The notes below the pieces were generated by a model that had not been told where the DNA came from, did no database searches, and was given only the letters and a program-made list of their open reading frames with translations. Of a stretch of DNA of 42,242 nt, positions 35,180 to 42,191 are shown piece after piece. Within the stretch, counting starts at the first letter, position 1. Each line of letters opens with the position of its first letter. The DNA is from Ancylobacter novellus. Its GTDB lineage: Bacteria > Pseudomonadota > Alphaproteobacteria > Rhizobiales > Xanthobacteraceae. A program made the position numbers and the translations under genes. The stretch covers positions 1 to 42,242 of the forward strand of contig QFQD01000076.1 in assembly GCA_003241485.1 (NCBI GenBank), read 5' to 3'.

Positions 35180-35785
35180 ATGGACGACCAGGACCACCTT
35201 CGCGGCGAGACGCCGGGCCTGTCGCTGCGCGAGGCGATCCGCACGGCGCGGCTGGAGGCGGCCGAGCGCTCGGGCGTCATCGTGGAGCTTCGCGATGCGA
35301 GCCTCGCGCGCCTTTCCATGCTCAACGAAATGCTGGAGCCGATCTTCGCCGATGTGCCGCTCGAACACGCCAACCTGTTCGACCGCGGGCTGATGCCGGG
35401 GGAGACTCCACGCCTGTTCGTCGACATGGTCGCGCATGTCACGCTGGGGCGGGACCGGCGCACCTACCGCTTCCTGCAGGACACCCGTGCCGGCCGCCGC
35501 GTGCTGGCGGAAAGCACCCACCCGCACGACATCGTCGATGCGGTGACGCGCTATGTCGCCCGCCGGCTGATCTCCCGCGAACAGGCCATGGTCACCGCAG
35601 CGCCGGAGAACGAGACGCCGCCGGAGCCGCATCCCCTGCCCCATCACCCCGCGCCCGTAGCCCCGCCGGCCGTCGAACCCCAGCGGCCCGGGCGTTTTGC
35701 GATGTTCGTTCTGGGCCTCATCGCCGGCGCGCTCGCCATGATCGGCATCGCCGCGCTGCTCGGGCTGCCGATCAACGTCCGCTGA
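35180..35785 (+). CDS. Conserved protein of unknown function with C-terminal membrane anchor
   Basis: Protein of 201 residues without a family I can name. Residues 1-145 look soluble and helix-rich (LSLREAIRTARLEAAERSGV, RLSMLNEMLEPIFADVPLEH, DMVAHVTLGRDRRTYRFLQD). A proline-rich linker follows (about 146-170, PEPHPLPHHPAPVAPPAVE), then one transmembrane helix (FAMFVLGLIAGALAMIGIAA) and a short end, so it should be tail-anchored with its bulk in the cytoplasm. GGGGCGGAGG stands before the ATG. It is convergent and overlaps the metallophosphoesterase gene by 14 bases at the 3' end. No function can be proposed. Confidence 0.7.
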   Translation: MDDQDHLRGETPGLSLREAIRTARLEAAERSGVIVELRDASLARLSMLNEMLEPIFADVPLEHANLFDRGLMPGETPRLFVDMVAHVTLGRDRRTYRFLQDTRAGRRVLAESTHPHDIVDAVTRYVARRLISREQAMVTAAPENETPPEPHPLPHHPAPVAPPAVEPQRPGRFAMFVLGLIAGALAMIGIAALLGLPINVR

Positions 35786-36701
35786 GGGCGGTCGTCAGCA
35801 CCCGCACGGTGCGCGTATCCACGCTCGCATCGCCGCGCTGGAAGCCGCGTGCCTCCATCGTGCAGCGCCAGGGAAACGCCGCGTCGTCCACCCGCTCGAT
35901 GCGGTAGAGGTTGTAGCCGCCCGGCCAGTGGCGATCTTCCGGGCCGGCAGCGAAGGACGGCGCCTCGACCACCGGCACCAGCCCGCCATGCGGTCCCGGC
36001 AGCATCTCCACCATCGGCACATGATCGTGGCCGCAGATCACCAGCTCGGCGCCGTGGCGGGCAAACACCTCGCGCACGGCCTCCTCGTCGATCAGCCGCT
36101 TATGGCCGGCGCGCAGGCCGCAGGGCGGGTGATGGATCAGCACCACCCGGAACAGGCCTTCGGCGGCAAGCTCGTCCAGCACATGGGCCAGCCGCTCGCG
36201 CTGCGCGGGGCCTACCTTGCCCGTCGCCATGAAAGGATGGGTCGGAATCGCCGTCGACACGCCAATCAGCGCCACGCCGTCGCGGCGGCGCACGAAGGGA
36301 AACGCCGCCTCATTGGTGACGTCGCCATTCACACCGTCGCCGCGCATGTAATCGCCCCAGTTCAGCAGCGAATGATGAGCGGTGGAGCGGACATAGGCGT
36401 CGTGGTTGCCGGGCACCACCGTCACATCCTGGCCGTCGCCGAGCGTCTTGAGGAAATTGAGCCCGGTGGCGAATTCGGCGGCGAGCCCGACATTGACCAG
36501 ATCGCCCGTCACGGCGATGTGATCGGGCGCCTGCGCCTTGATGTCGGCGACCAGCAGGTCGATGGTGGCGATGTTGAATCGGTGCTGGCGGCCGCGCCGC
36601 CAGTTGAGCACGCCCAGCGCACGCTTGCCGGCGAGCTCGGCAAACCTGGCGCGGGGCAGCGGCCCCAGATGGGCATCGGTGAGATGGGCGAGAACAAACA
36701 C
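35772..36701 (-). CDS. Calcineurin-like metallophosphoesterase
   Basis: Cytosolic phosphoesterase of 309 residues of the calcineurin-like family, often acting on cyclic nucleotides or phosphodiesters; the substrate is unknown. The metal-binding motifs are LAHLTDAHLGP (D-x-H), DHIAVTGDLVNVG (GD-x-x-x), VVPGNHDAY (GNHD), VVLIHHPPC (H) and VICGHDHVPMV (GHxH), all intact. The first motif lies a few residues after the proposed start, a GTG at 36701 (VFVLAHLTD); further upstream the open frame is not coding-like. No strong ribosome-binding site was seen. It is divergent from the Nudix gene. Confidence 0.88.
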   Translation of the reverse strand: MFVLAHLTDAHLGPLPRARFAELAGKRALGVLNWRRGRQHRFNIATIDLLVADIKAQAPDHIAVTGDLVNVGLAAEFATGLNFLKTLGDGQDVTVVPGNHDAYVRSTAHHSLLNWGDYMRGDGVNGDVTNEAAFPFVRRRDGVALIGVSTAIPTHPFMATGKVGPAQRERLAHVLDELAAEGLFRVVLIHHPPCGLRAGHKRLIDEEAVREVFARHGAELVICGHDHVPMVEMLPGPHGGLVPVVEAPSFAAGPEDRHWPGGYNLYRIERVDDAAFPWRCTMEARGFQRGDASVDTRTVRVLTTALSGR

Positions 36702-36758
36702 GAGGGGTTCAATATCAGCCCGCGCCCGCCATTGGAATGCACCCCGGCGCCGGACGAG

Positions 36759-37232
36759 GTGCAAAAGCGCGCGCCCGCGCGCCGGCTGCTCTCGCGCCTC
36801 CTGCATCGATGGAGTCGGCTGACGCGCGGCATGACGCTCGGCGTCAAGGCGCTGGTGATCAACGAGGCCGGTGAAATCCTGCTGATTCGCCACACCTATG
36901 TGCCGGGCTGGCACCTGCCGGGGGGCGGCGTGGAGGTGGGCGAGACCGCCGAGCAGGCCCTCGCCCGCGAGCTGGCGGAGGAAACCGCCGTGGAACTGCG
37001 CGCGCCACCGCGCCTGCACGGCCTGCTGCTGAACCTCAATCTCGCCCGCCGCGACCATGTGGCGGTCTACGTCATCGAGCACTTCGCGCAGGGGCTTCCC
37101 GCCGTGCCCAACCGCGAGATTGCCGAACTGGGGTTCTTTTCCCCCGACGCCCTTCCCCCCGGCACCACCGCGCCGACGCGCCGGAGGATCGAGGAAATGC
37201 GGCAAGGCCACCCGCCCGCCGCACATTGGTGA
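36759..37232 (+). CDS. Nudix hydrolase
   Basis: Nudix hydrolase of about 157 residues. The Nudix box is GGGVEVGETAEQALARELAE followed by ETAVEL, with HLPGGG before it. GMTLGVKALVINEAGEILLI, RHTYVPGWHLPGG and RRDHVAVYVIEHFAQ are typical of a rhizobial group that starts with a short basic, hydrophobic N-terminal helix (ARRLLSRLLHRWSRLTRG), which suggested the GTG at 36759. ATG codons at 36684 and 36831 are alternatives; 36684 would overlap the divergent phosphoesterase start. The substrate (a nucleoside diphosphate derivative) cannot be told. It lies ~108 bases before tRNA-Met. Confidence 0.82.
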   Translation: MQKRAPARRLLSRLLHRWSRLTRGMTLGVKALVINEAGEILLIRHTYVPGWHLPGGGVEVGETAEQALARELAEETAVELRAPPRLHGLLLNLNLARRDHVAVYVIEHFAQGLPAVPNREIAELGFFSPDALPPGTTAPTRRRIEEMRQGHPPAAHW

Positions 37233-37340
37233 CGCGAAAAGGGGAAAGCGTGCCGAGGTTGGGCCTGCCGCCTTGACACCATCGGGCACCCTTCCTTATA
37301 TCGCGCCACTCTGCAGATCGGCCTCGTGCCGGTCCGCCAT

Positions 37341-37417
37341 GGCGGGGTAGCTCAGCTGGTTAGAGCACGGGAATCATAATCCTGGGGTCGGGGGTTCAAG
37401 TCCCTCTCCCGCTACCA
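37341..37417 (+). tRNA. tRNA-Met (CAT anticodon), integration target
   Basis: A 77-base tRNA with encoded CCA. The acceptor arm GGCGGGG pairs with TCCCGCT allowing G-T, the D arm is GCTC/GAGC, the anticodon stem CGGGA/TCCTG closes the loop ATCATAA with anticodon CAT at 37375-37377, and the T arm is GGGGG TTCAAGT CCCTC. The sequence resembles the elongator tRNA-Met of alphaproteobacteria rather than initiator tRNA or Ile(CAT); this choice is from recall. The serine recombinase gene on the opposite strand ends inside it. Confidence 0.92.
37374..37417. other. Element attachment end inside tRNA-Met (attL-like)
   Basis: The last 14 codons of the recombinase gene are the antisense of the tRNA 3' half; its stop codon falls on the anticodon loop. 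This marks the left junction of an integrated element whose crossover must lie in or next to this 44-base stretch. The exact core cannot be set without the other end, which is beyond 42242. Confidence 0.7.
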
Positions 37418-38996
37418 ATGGCCCCCCACTATGCCGCGCCTTTGGCGCCATATTGGGGATCGAAAGCAGAGAACTCAGGTGCCCGCGCAGCTCGATATCG
37501 AGCGGGGCGCGCGCCGGCGTCGGGTGAACGATCACCCTCTCGACAAGCGAGCGAAACCATTCCGCGCTGGGGATGGATTGGAATCCGGCAGCGGATTGCA
37601 GGTCCATGCTCAACTGCTCGATCTGCTCCAGATAGCGGCGGACGGCGGCAGGGTGCAGCGCGATGACATCGACCGTGGTCGACGCGTCGGCAAGATCCGC
37701 CTCGGCCTGGCGCTTTTCGTTCTCCAGATCGAGCAGCCGCTCGCGCACCGAATCGGCGCTGGCTATGCCGCTTGCCAGTGCATCGACCAGGCGGGTGATC
37801 GAGCGGCGGATCTCGCCGAGCTTGTGCTCCAGCTTCGCGCAGCGCGCCGTGCTGTCCGCCGCGAGCCGCCGGCGCTCCTCCTGATAGGTCTTCACGTATT
37901 CGGCGATGAGGCGTGGCTCCGCCAGCTCGCGCTTGAGCCCGTGCAGCACCGCCTGCTCGACCGTTTCGCGGTAATAGACGCGGCGGTGATCACAGGTGCC
38001 GCTCTCCGAAACCGTCGAGCAGCGAATGCGGGTCTTGCCGGTCTTGTCCCTGTCATGGACCTGCATGCCACCTCCGCAGGCGCCGCAGCGGAGCAGTCCC
38101 GACAGCATGTGTTTCGGGCGCCGGGCACCCTGCATGCCGGCGTGGCTGGCCTTCGCCTTGCGATCGCGCGCAGCTGCAAACAGATCTGCGTCGATGATCG
38201 CGAGGTGCGGCGCCTCGACGGTCTGCCACTCATCACGCGGATTCGTCCTCGACAGGCGCTTTCCGGTGTCCGGATCCTTGATCATCCGCACCCGGTTCCA
38301 GACGATGCGCCCGGCGTAAAGCTCGTTCTGGATGATCCCATAGCCGCGCTGCGTCGAACCATTGATGGTCGATGCGTTCCAGTGCGTGCCGCGCGGCGGC
38401 GGAACCCCCTCACGATTTAAGGTGGCGGCGAGGTCGCGCGGGGTAAAGCCGGCGACATAGTCGCGGAAGATCCGCTGTACGATCTCGGCCTCTGGCTCGC
38501 AGATCTCCAATTCGCCCGGCCGGCCGGCGATCGGCCGATAGCCATAGGCGCGCCCGCCGGCATGACGCCCCTCGCGCACCACGCCGGCGAGGCCGCGCCG
38601 CACCTTGTTGGCGAGATCCTGCAGATAGATGGCTCCGACCAGGCCGCGAATGCCGATCTGCACGATGTCGGCCCGGCCGTCATGCACGGCGCGGATCTCC
38701 ACGCCGAAATGGGTGAGGCGCTTATAGACGCCGGCGAGGTCTTCCTGATCGCGCGACACGCGATCGAGCGCCTCGATGATCAGCACGCCAAACTCGCCGG
38801 CGCGTGCGGCATCCATCATCGACAGCAGGCCGTCGCGCCCCATGATGGACGCGCCCGACCGCGCATAGTCCGTATAGATCTCGCCTACGGCGTAGCCCTG
38901 ACGGGCGGCATAGGTGCGGCACAGCGCAATCTGGTCTTCAATCGAGCGATCCGACTGGAGGTCGCTCGAATAGCGCGCATAGATGGCCGCTTTCAT
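37374..38996 (-). CDS. Large serine site-specific recombinase (element integrase)
   Basis: Integrase/excisionase of 540 residues. The resolvase catalytic domain is at 1-150: KAAIYARYSSDLQSDRSIED with the nucleophile Ser at 10 or 11, YTDYARSGASIMGRDGL, IIEALDRVSRDQEDLAGVYK. The recombinase domain follows (GYGIIQNELYAGRIVWNRVR), then a zinc ribbon (LLRCGACGGGMQVH with a second pair C-x(6-8)-C near CSTVSESGTCDHR) and a coiled coil (about 385-450). The last residues VAGEGLEPPTPGL are translated from the antisense of tRNA-Met. Ends like this (GxGLEPxTxGL) are known on recombinases that sit in tRNA genes. It starts at ATG 38996, 3 bases after the small upstream gene stop. Confidence 0.93.
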   Translation of the reverse strand: MKAAIYARYSSDLQSDRSIEDQIALCRTYAARQGYAVGEIYTDYARSGASIMGRDGLLSMMDAARAGEFGVLIIEALDRVSRDQEDLAGVYKRLTHFGVEIRAVHDGRADIVQIGIRGLVGAIYLQDLANKVRRGLAGVVREGRHAGGRAYGYRPIAGRPGELEICEPEAEIVQRIFRDYVAGFTPRDLAATLNREGVPPPRGTHWNASTINGSTQRGYGIIQNELYAGRIVWNRVRMIKDPDTGKRLSRTNPRDEWQTVEAPHLAIIDADLFAAARDRKAKASHAGMQGARRPKHMLSGLLRCGACGGGMQVHDRDKTGKTRIRCSTVSESGTCDHRRVYYRETVEQAVLHGLKRELAEPRLIAEYVKTYQEERRRLAADSTARCAKLEHKLGEIRRSITRLVDALASGIASADSVRERLLDLENEKRQAEADLADASTTVDVIALHPAAVRRYLEQIEQLSMDLQSAAGFQSIPSAEWFRSLVERVIVHPTPARAPLDIELRGHLSSLLSIPNMAPKARHSGGPLVAGEGLEPPTPGL

Positions 38997-38999
38997 GGA

Positions 39000-39143
39000 T
39001 CATTCCCGCCCTGCGGGCACCGCTTTGCGCTGCGCCTCAACCGCCGCGCGATGATCAGCGCGCGCGGCCTCGCGCGCAAGGGCGCGCACAAGCTCGACGA
39101 GGCGCTGCTCGGCGGTGAGGTGAGCCGGGACGCGCGAGATCAT
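39000..39143 (-). CDS. Small element protein of unknown function (47 aa)
   Basis: Protein of 47 residues, all helix-like and rich in Arg, Ala and Glu (HLTAEQRLVELVRALAREAA, then RADHRAAVEAQRKAV). Its ATG at 39143 overlaps the stop of the upstream gene (ATGA), and its own stop is 3 bases before the recombinase ATG, so it fits the tight gene packing of the element. The size and charge suit a small DNA-binding or recombination-directionality protein, but this is a guess and I recognise no family. Confidence 0.55.
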   Translation of the reverse strand: MISRVPAHLTAEQRLVELVRALAREAARADHRAAVEAQRKAVPAGRE

Positions 39144-39445
39144 CGGCGCTGGCCCGAAATCAGGATGGATTCGGCCTGCTCTCGCGCCTGCGGAAGCCAA
39201 TCTTCAATGACCTTCATCAGCTCGTCGCGGCTGTCCGGGCGGACCTGCGCGAGCAGCGAACCCACGACGCCGGTCAGCGAGCCGGCTATTGTGGCGGATA
39301 GCGCTGTGCCCGGTGGCAACGCGGCGATCTCTTCGGATTCGGCGATGGCGATCATCGCGAACAGTTCCTCAAGCGTGTCGGCCCACATGTGGCACATGAT
39401 CATGCGACTGAAGGGCCAAACGGCGGGGTCGACATAGGTCGTCAT
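39140..39445 (-). CDS. Element protein with truncated DUF4031-like N-terminus
   Basis: Protein of 101 residues. The first ~32 (YVDPAVWPFSRMIMCHMWAD, TLEELFAMI) match the start of DUF4031 proteins common in phages, as I recall them. The rest of that domain (the W-x-x-HYD and LSKKALAIKAGA blocks) is missing; instead comes an unrelated tail AESEEIAALPPGTALSATIA, GSLTGVVGSLLAQVRPDSRD. It may be an in-frame fusion of two phage genes left by a deletion. ATGA overlaps join it to the DUF5131 gene upstream and to the 47-residue gene downstream. Confidence 0.6.
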   Translation of the reverse strand: MTTYVDPAVWPFSRMIMCHMWADTLEELFAMIAIAESEEIAALPPGTALSATIAGSLTGVVGSLLAQVRPDSRDELMKVIEDWLPQAREQAESILISGQRR

Positions 39446-40656
39446 GACCGCACCTGCGGCATGGCGTTGTGCTCGACACCGTCGAGCCGGCGGCCGGCGG
39501 CGCGCTTGCCTACGTTGAGGAAGCCTCGGCCCTCCGGCGTTCGGTTTTGTGCCGACCAAATCATTCGAGCGTCGGCGCCGGCGAGATTGAGCCCCTTCAC
39601 CGGCACCGCGTCGTCATCCGGCGTGAAGTGCAAGTGATCGTCGAGATCGAAGGTCCATTCTCCCGGCGCCCAACTACCCCATTGCTTGAAGAAAAAGGCG
39701 GTGCCGGCGGCAGCACACTGGTCGCGCAGCGCGCGGGCCCACTCAGGGTTCATCGGCCGGGGACCGTTCTCGCCGCCGACGATGACGAGATCGAGGGTGG
39801 GATGGATCTTCCCGCCATCTGGCATCTCATGCAGGCCGAACCAGTCAAGGAAGTCCTCTTCCCATGTGTCCGACGAGCCGCGCCATCGCTGGATTTCATC
39901 GAGCCACATCGACGGGTTGAGCGCATCCATCTCGGATTCGCCGTCGATATCGATGCGCGTAAGGTCAACCAGGCCGAGCAGCGGCTCGCCGCTGATGAAA
40001 CGAACAGCCGCCGGCGTAGCAAGTAGGTCCGGCACGCGCTCATTGGCGCGGCGCTGATCCTCGGCCGACACGCCGAGCCAGACGTTTGGCAGCGGCCACG
40101 GCGCGTCTAGATAGAGGCTGTAGATGTTGCCCGCCCGCTTGAGCGCGTCCATGTAGCCGCCGTCGCCTTCCATGTGCGCTGCGGCTTCAAGATGGACGCG
40201 CTCCAGCGGCATCCGGCCGAGATACGGGATCTTCGACTCGTGCCCGGCCATATACGCCCGCATCCGCGCGCTGCGCTTGGTCAGCACCTGATAGGTGTGC
40301 TGCGGGGTGAGCGCCATGATGGCGAACACCCGGTCGATCCATTCGTCGGGCACGTCCTCGTGGAACAGGTCGCCCATGGAATTGACGAAGATCTTGCGCG
40401 GGCGGCGCCAGCGTAGCGGCTGGGTGAGGATGGATTCGGGCGCGAGCTTCATCCGGCCGGTCCACACGGGGCCGGCCTTGCTTGGCTGGGTGGTGCCCGC
40501 GTAATGCGACACCTGGCCGGCGCCGGCGGCCATGAGCGCGATGCGCGAGGCCTGCCGCATGGCGTAGCAATTGGTGCAGCCGGGCGAGACGACGCTGCAC
40601 CCGACAATCGGGTTCCAGGTCGCGTCCGTCCATTCGATGCCGGTGCGGTCAGCCAT
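39442..40656 (-). CDS. DUF5131 protein (phage Gp37/Gp68 family, three-Cys motif)
   Basis: Phage-type protein of 404 residues. It opens GIEWTDATWNPIVGCSVVSP with GCTNCYAMRQASR, giving Cys at 20, 27 and 30, the three-Cys motif (C-x6-C-x2-C-Y) that resembles iron-sulfur sites of radical SAM enzymes. Other family blocks: KIFVNSMGDLFHEDVPDEWI, FAIMALTPQHTYQVLTKR, PNVWLGVSAEDQRRANERV, FISGEPLLGLVDL, LVIVGGENGPRPMNPEWARA and FFFKQWGSWAP. The reaction is unknown. Elsewhere the family is often paired with a TcmP partner protein, not visible here. The start at 40656 overlaps the upstream gene by 8 bases. Confidence 0.9.
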   Translation of the reverse strand: MADRTGIEWTDATWNPIVGCSVVSPGCTNCYAMRQASRIALMAAGAGQVSHYAGTTQPSKAGPVWTGRMKLAPESILTQPLRWRRPRKIFVNSMGDLFHEDVPDEWIDRVFAIMALTPQHTYQVLTKRSARMRAYMAGHESKIPYLGRMPLERVHLEAAAHMEGDGGYMDALKRAGNIYSLYLDAPWPLPNVWLGVSAEDQRRANERVPDLLATPAAVRFISGEPLLGLVDLTRIDIDGESEMDALNPSMWLDEIQRWRGSSDTWEEDFLDWFGLHEMPDGGKIHPTLDLVIVGGENGPRPMNPEWARALRDQCAAAGTAFFFKQWGSWAPGEWTFDLDDHLHFTPDDDAVPVKGLNLAGADARMIWSAQNRTPEGRGFLNVGKRAAGRRLDGVEHNAMPQVRS

Positions 40657-41032
40657 TGGCCTTGGCCTCCGCCTGCGCGCTCGCGCCTCGCTCGGCGGCG
40701 CGGTCAAGGCGCTCGATCTCGGCGATGATCAGCGCGGCGGCTCGAACGAGGTCGCGGCGGCGGCCCTTCGGCTTCCACCACCTCGACGACCACGGCCATC
40801 CGGGCGGCGCCTCACATCTACCAACAGCAGCGTCGATCCTGTTCGCAGGGATTGAACCGCTGGCAACAAAGCGCGACGCCACTGACGCATTTGTGGCGTA
40901 GCAGGCGGCAGCCGCCGCCAACTCGCCCGCAACGTGGGCATCGTCGCGCTCGACCGTCCAGCCCTCGGCGGCCACCTGCCGGCTACGCTCGGAGAGCACG
41001 TCTATGGCGGCGCCGGACATTTCGCTTGTCAC
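40649..41032 (-). CDS. Phage-type hypothetical protein (127 aa)
   Basis: Protein of 127 residues. IDVLSERSRQVAAEGWTVER, DDAHVAGELAAAAACYATNA, WPWSSRWWKPKGRRRDLVRA and AALIIAEIERLDRAA form a pattern I recall from many phage and prophage hypothetical proteins (EGW...HDD...AAACYA...WPW...WWKP...RRDLVKAGALI-AEIERLDR). The function is unknown. The GTG start at 41032 overlaps the upstream stop (GTGA); ATG 41020 is an alternative. Confidence 0.75.
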   Translation of the reverse strand: MTSEMSGAAIDVLSERSRQVAAEGWTVERDDAHVAGELAAAAACYATNASVASRFVASGSIPANRIDAAVGRCEAPPGWPWSSRWWKPKGRRRDLVRAAALIIAEIERLDRAAERGASAQAEAKANG

Positions 41033-41274
41033 GGGCGTGTCTCCTCAGTCGGCGCCACAAGGCGGGCATCGTGTTCGAGATATTTCCGCGCGTTGACGAC
41101 CAGGCGGACGCCATTCATCAGCTGCTTGGCCAGCTCGGCGCGCACTCGCGCGTCCTCGATAGAGATCCTGCCGGAGCGTAGCTCGTCGAGATCGTCGGCG
41201 AGGCCGAGGACGACCTTGTCGAGGCTGAAGCGTTCAGCGGGGGGCGATGATGGATCGCGACCGATACTGGCCAT
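41029..41274 (-). CDS. Small element protein of unknown function (81 aa)
   Basis: Protein of 81 residues, helix-rich and acidic: FSLDKVVLGLADDLDELRSG, RISIEDARVRAELAKQLMNG, VRLVVNARKYLEHDARLV. The pattern of a short ELRxGxIxxxDARxRAELAKQ helix pair is familiar from prophage hypotheticals, without known function. Its 5' end overlaps the upstream zinc-ribbon gene by 41 bases in another frame, and its stop overlaps the next start (GTGA). Confidence 0.65.
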   Translation of the reverse strand: MASIGRDPSSPPAERFSLDKVVLGLADDLDELRSGRISIEDARVRAELAKQLMNGVRLVVNARKYLEHDARLVAPTEETRP

Positions 41275-41527
41275 TCATTATCTCCCATTGCAGGTGGGCC
41301 TGAGCGGCCGAGAGGCGGCGGAAAAAGCGCTTGTCGCCTTTGGTGGACGGGCCTGCTGCTCCGGACAGGTGCTTGCCGAAGTTGCGCGCGCAGGAGCTGC
41401 ACATGACGCGCCCGCTGGGGCGCTGTGGATCGTCCATCCACGCTTCCTGCACCGTTCGCAGGCAAAAGCGGCAGGTGACATGGGAGCCCGGCTCCCACGG
41501 CCTGCGGGTGATGACGGGATCAAACAT
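41234..41527 (-). CDS. Small zinc-ribbon protein of the element (97 aa)
   Basis: Protein of 97 residues with two CxxC pairs 26 residues apart: VTCRFCLRTVQEAW and RVMCSSCARNFGKHL, a treble-clef or ribbon zinc site. The C-terminal half is basic (KGDKRFFRRLSAAQAHLQWE). A nucleic-acid-binding role is possible. The ATG at 41527 is one base after the GapR-like gene stop; the frame before it is not coding. The 41-base overlap with the next gene is unusually long for this block. Confidence 0.65.
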   Translation of the reverse strand: MFDPVITRRPWEPGSHVTCRFCLRTVQEAWMDDPQRPSGRVMCSSCARNFGKHLSGAAGPSTKGDKRFFRRLSAAQAHLQWEIMNGQYRSRSIIAPR

Positions 41528-41528
41528 G

Positions 41529-41903
41529 TCAGTTGCCCGCCGCCGCGCGGCCGAGGTCGGTATCCTCGAACGGCAGCATGCCCAGCGCCTGCATGTAGAG
41601 ATCGACAATGGCCTCGTGTTCGGCGCGCTCGTCGGCGTCCTGCTTGCGAATTTTCAGGATATCGCGCAGCGCCTTCACGTCGAAGCCGCTGCCCTTGGCC
41701 TCGGCGAACACGTCCTTGATGTCGTCGGCGATGGTCTTCTTTTCCTCCTCCAGCCGCTCGATGCGCTCGATGAAGGATTTGAGCTGTTCCTTGGCGAAGC
41801 CGGCGGCGGCGTCCGACAGGGGCTGGTCGACCACTACTGTCAGCGTCGCGACGACGGCGCTGTTATCGCCGATGTCGGGCTCTTGATCGCGCTTGCGTGC
41901 CAT
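41529..41903 (-). CDS. GapR-family (DUF2312) DNA-binding protein, element-borne
   Basis: Protein of 124 residues. The C-terminal ~85 are a GapR/DUF2312 domain: EQLKSFIERIERLEEEKKTI, DDIKDVFAEAKGSGFDVKAL, DILKIRKQDADERAEHEAIV and DLYMQALGM. GapR of Caulobacter is a nucleoid protein that clamps overtwisted DNA and aids replication. This copy has an extra ~35-residue N-terminus (RKRDQEPDIGDNSAVVATLT). The ATG at 41903 is preferred to 41909 because GAGGG then has a 6-base spacing. Its place in a mobile element suggests a role in element DNA replication or packaging; that is inference. Confidence 0.9.
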   Translation of the reverse strand: MARKRDQEPDIGDNSAVVATLTVVVDQPLSDAAAGFAKEQLKSFIERIERLEEEKKTIADDIKDVFAEAKGSGFDVKALRDILKIRKQDADERAEHEAIVDLYMQALGMLPFEDTDLGRAAAGN

Positions 41904-41912
41904 CGCCATCCC

Positions 41913-42191
41913 TCACAGACTGCGGCGCGGGGCACGCGCCCAGCTGGAGGCGAGGACGACCGCCAGCACCGCAAGCACGATGGCAGCGCTCGACAGGATG
42001 AGCGCGGCGAGCAGGTAGCCAGTCGGCGGGATGATGAGGATCTCCGGCGCCTCGCGCACGGGCACAAGCGCGGCGGCGCGGGCCTTGACGGTCGCGGCCA
42101 GCATGATCGCGAAGGCGGTGCCGACCGCGATCAGCCAGAGGATGATGGCAATGCGGGCATTGCCGGAGAGGTGCACGCGCGGCTTGGGCAT
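41913..42191 (-). CDS. Small two-helix membrane protein of the element (92 aa)
   Basis: Protein of 92 residues with two hydrophobic segments: ARIAIILWLIAVGTAFAIML (about 11-31) and GYLLAALILSSAAIVLAVLA (about 58-82). The loop between them (VKARAAALVPVREAPEILII) and the basic ends do not match a family I know. The ATG 42191 is set by a GAGGAG site 6 bases upstream, although the frame stays open to the right edge. Two-helix proteins of this size in prophages can be holins or spanin partners, but no lysis genes are visible. Confidence 0.6.
   Translation of the reverse strand: MPKPRVHLSGNARIAIILWLIAVGTAFAIMLAATVKARAAALVPVREAPEILIIPPTGYLLAALILSSAAIVLAVLAVVLASSWARAPRRSL

Noticed and set aside
37341..37417. 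tRNA-Ile(CAT) instead of tRNA-Met
   Set aside because: The body and T arm match elongator tRNA-Met as I recall it; Ile(CAT) usually begins GGACC or GGCCC. A tRNAscan or TilS-determinant check would decide.
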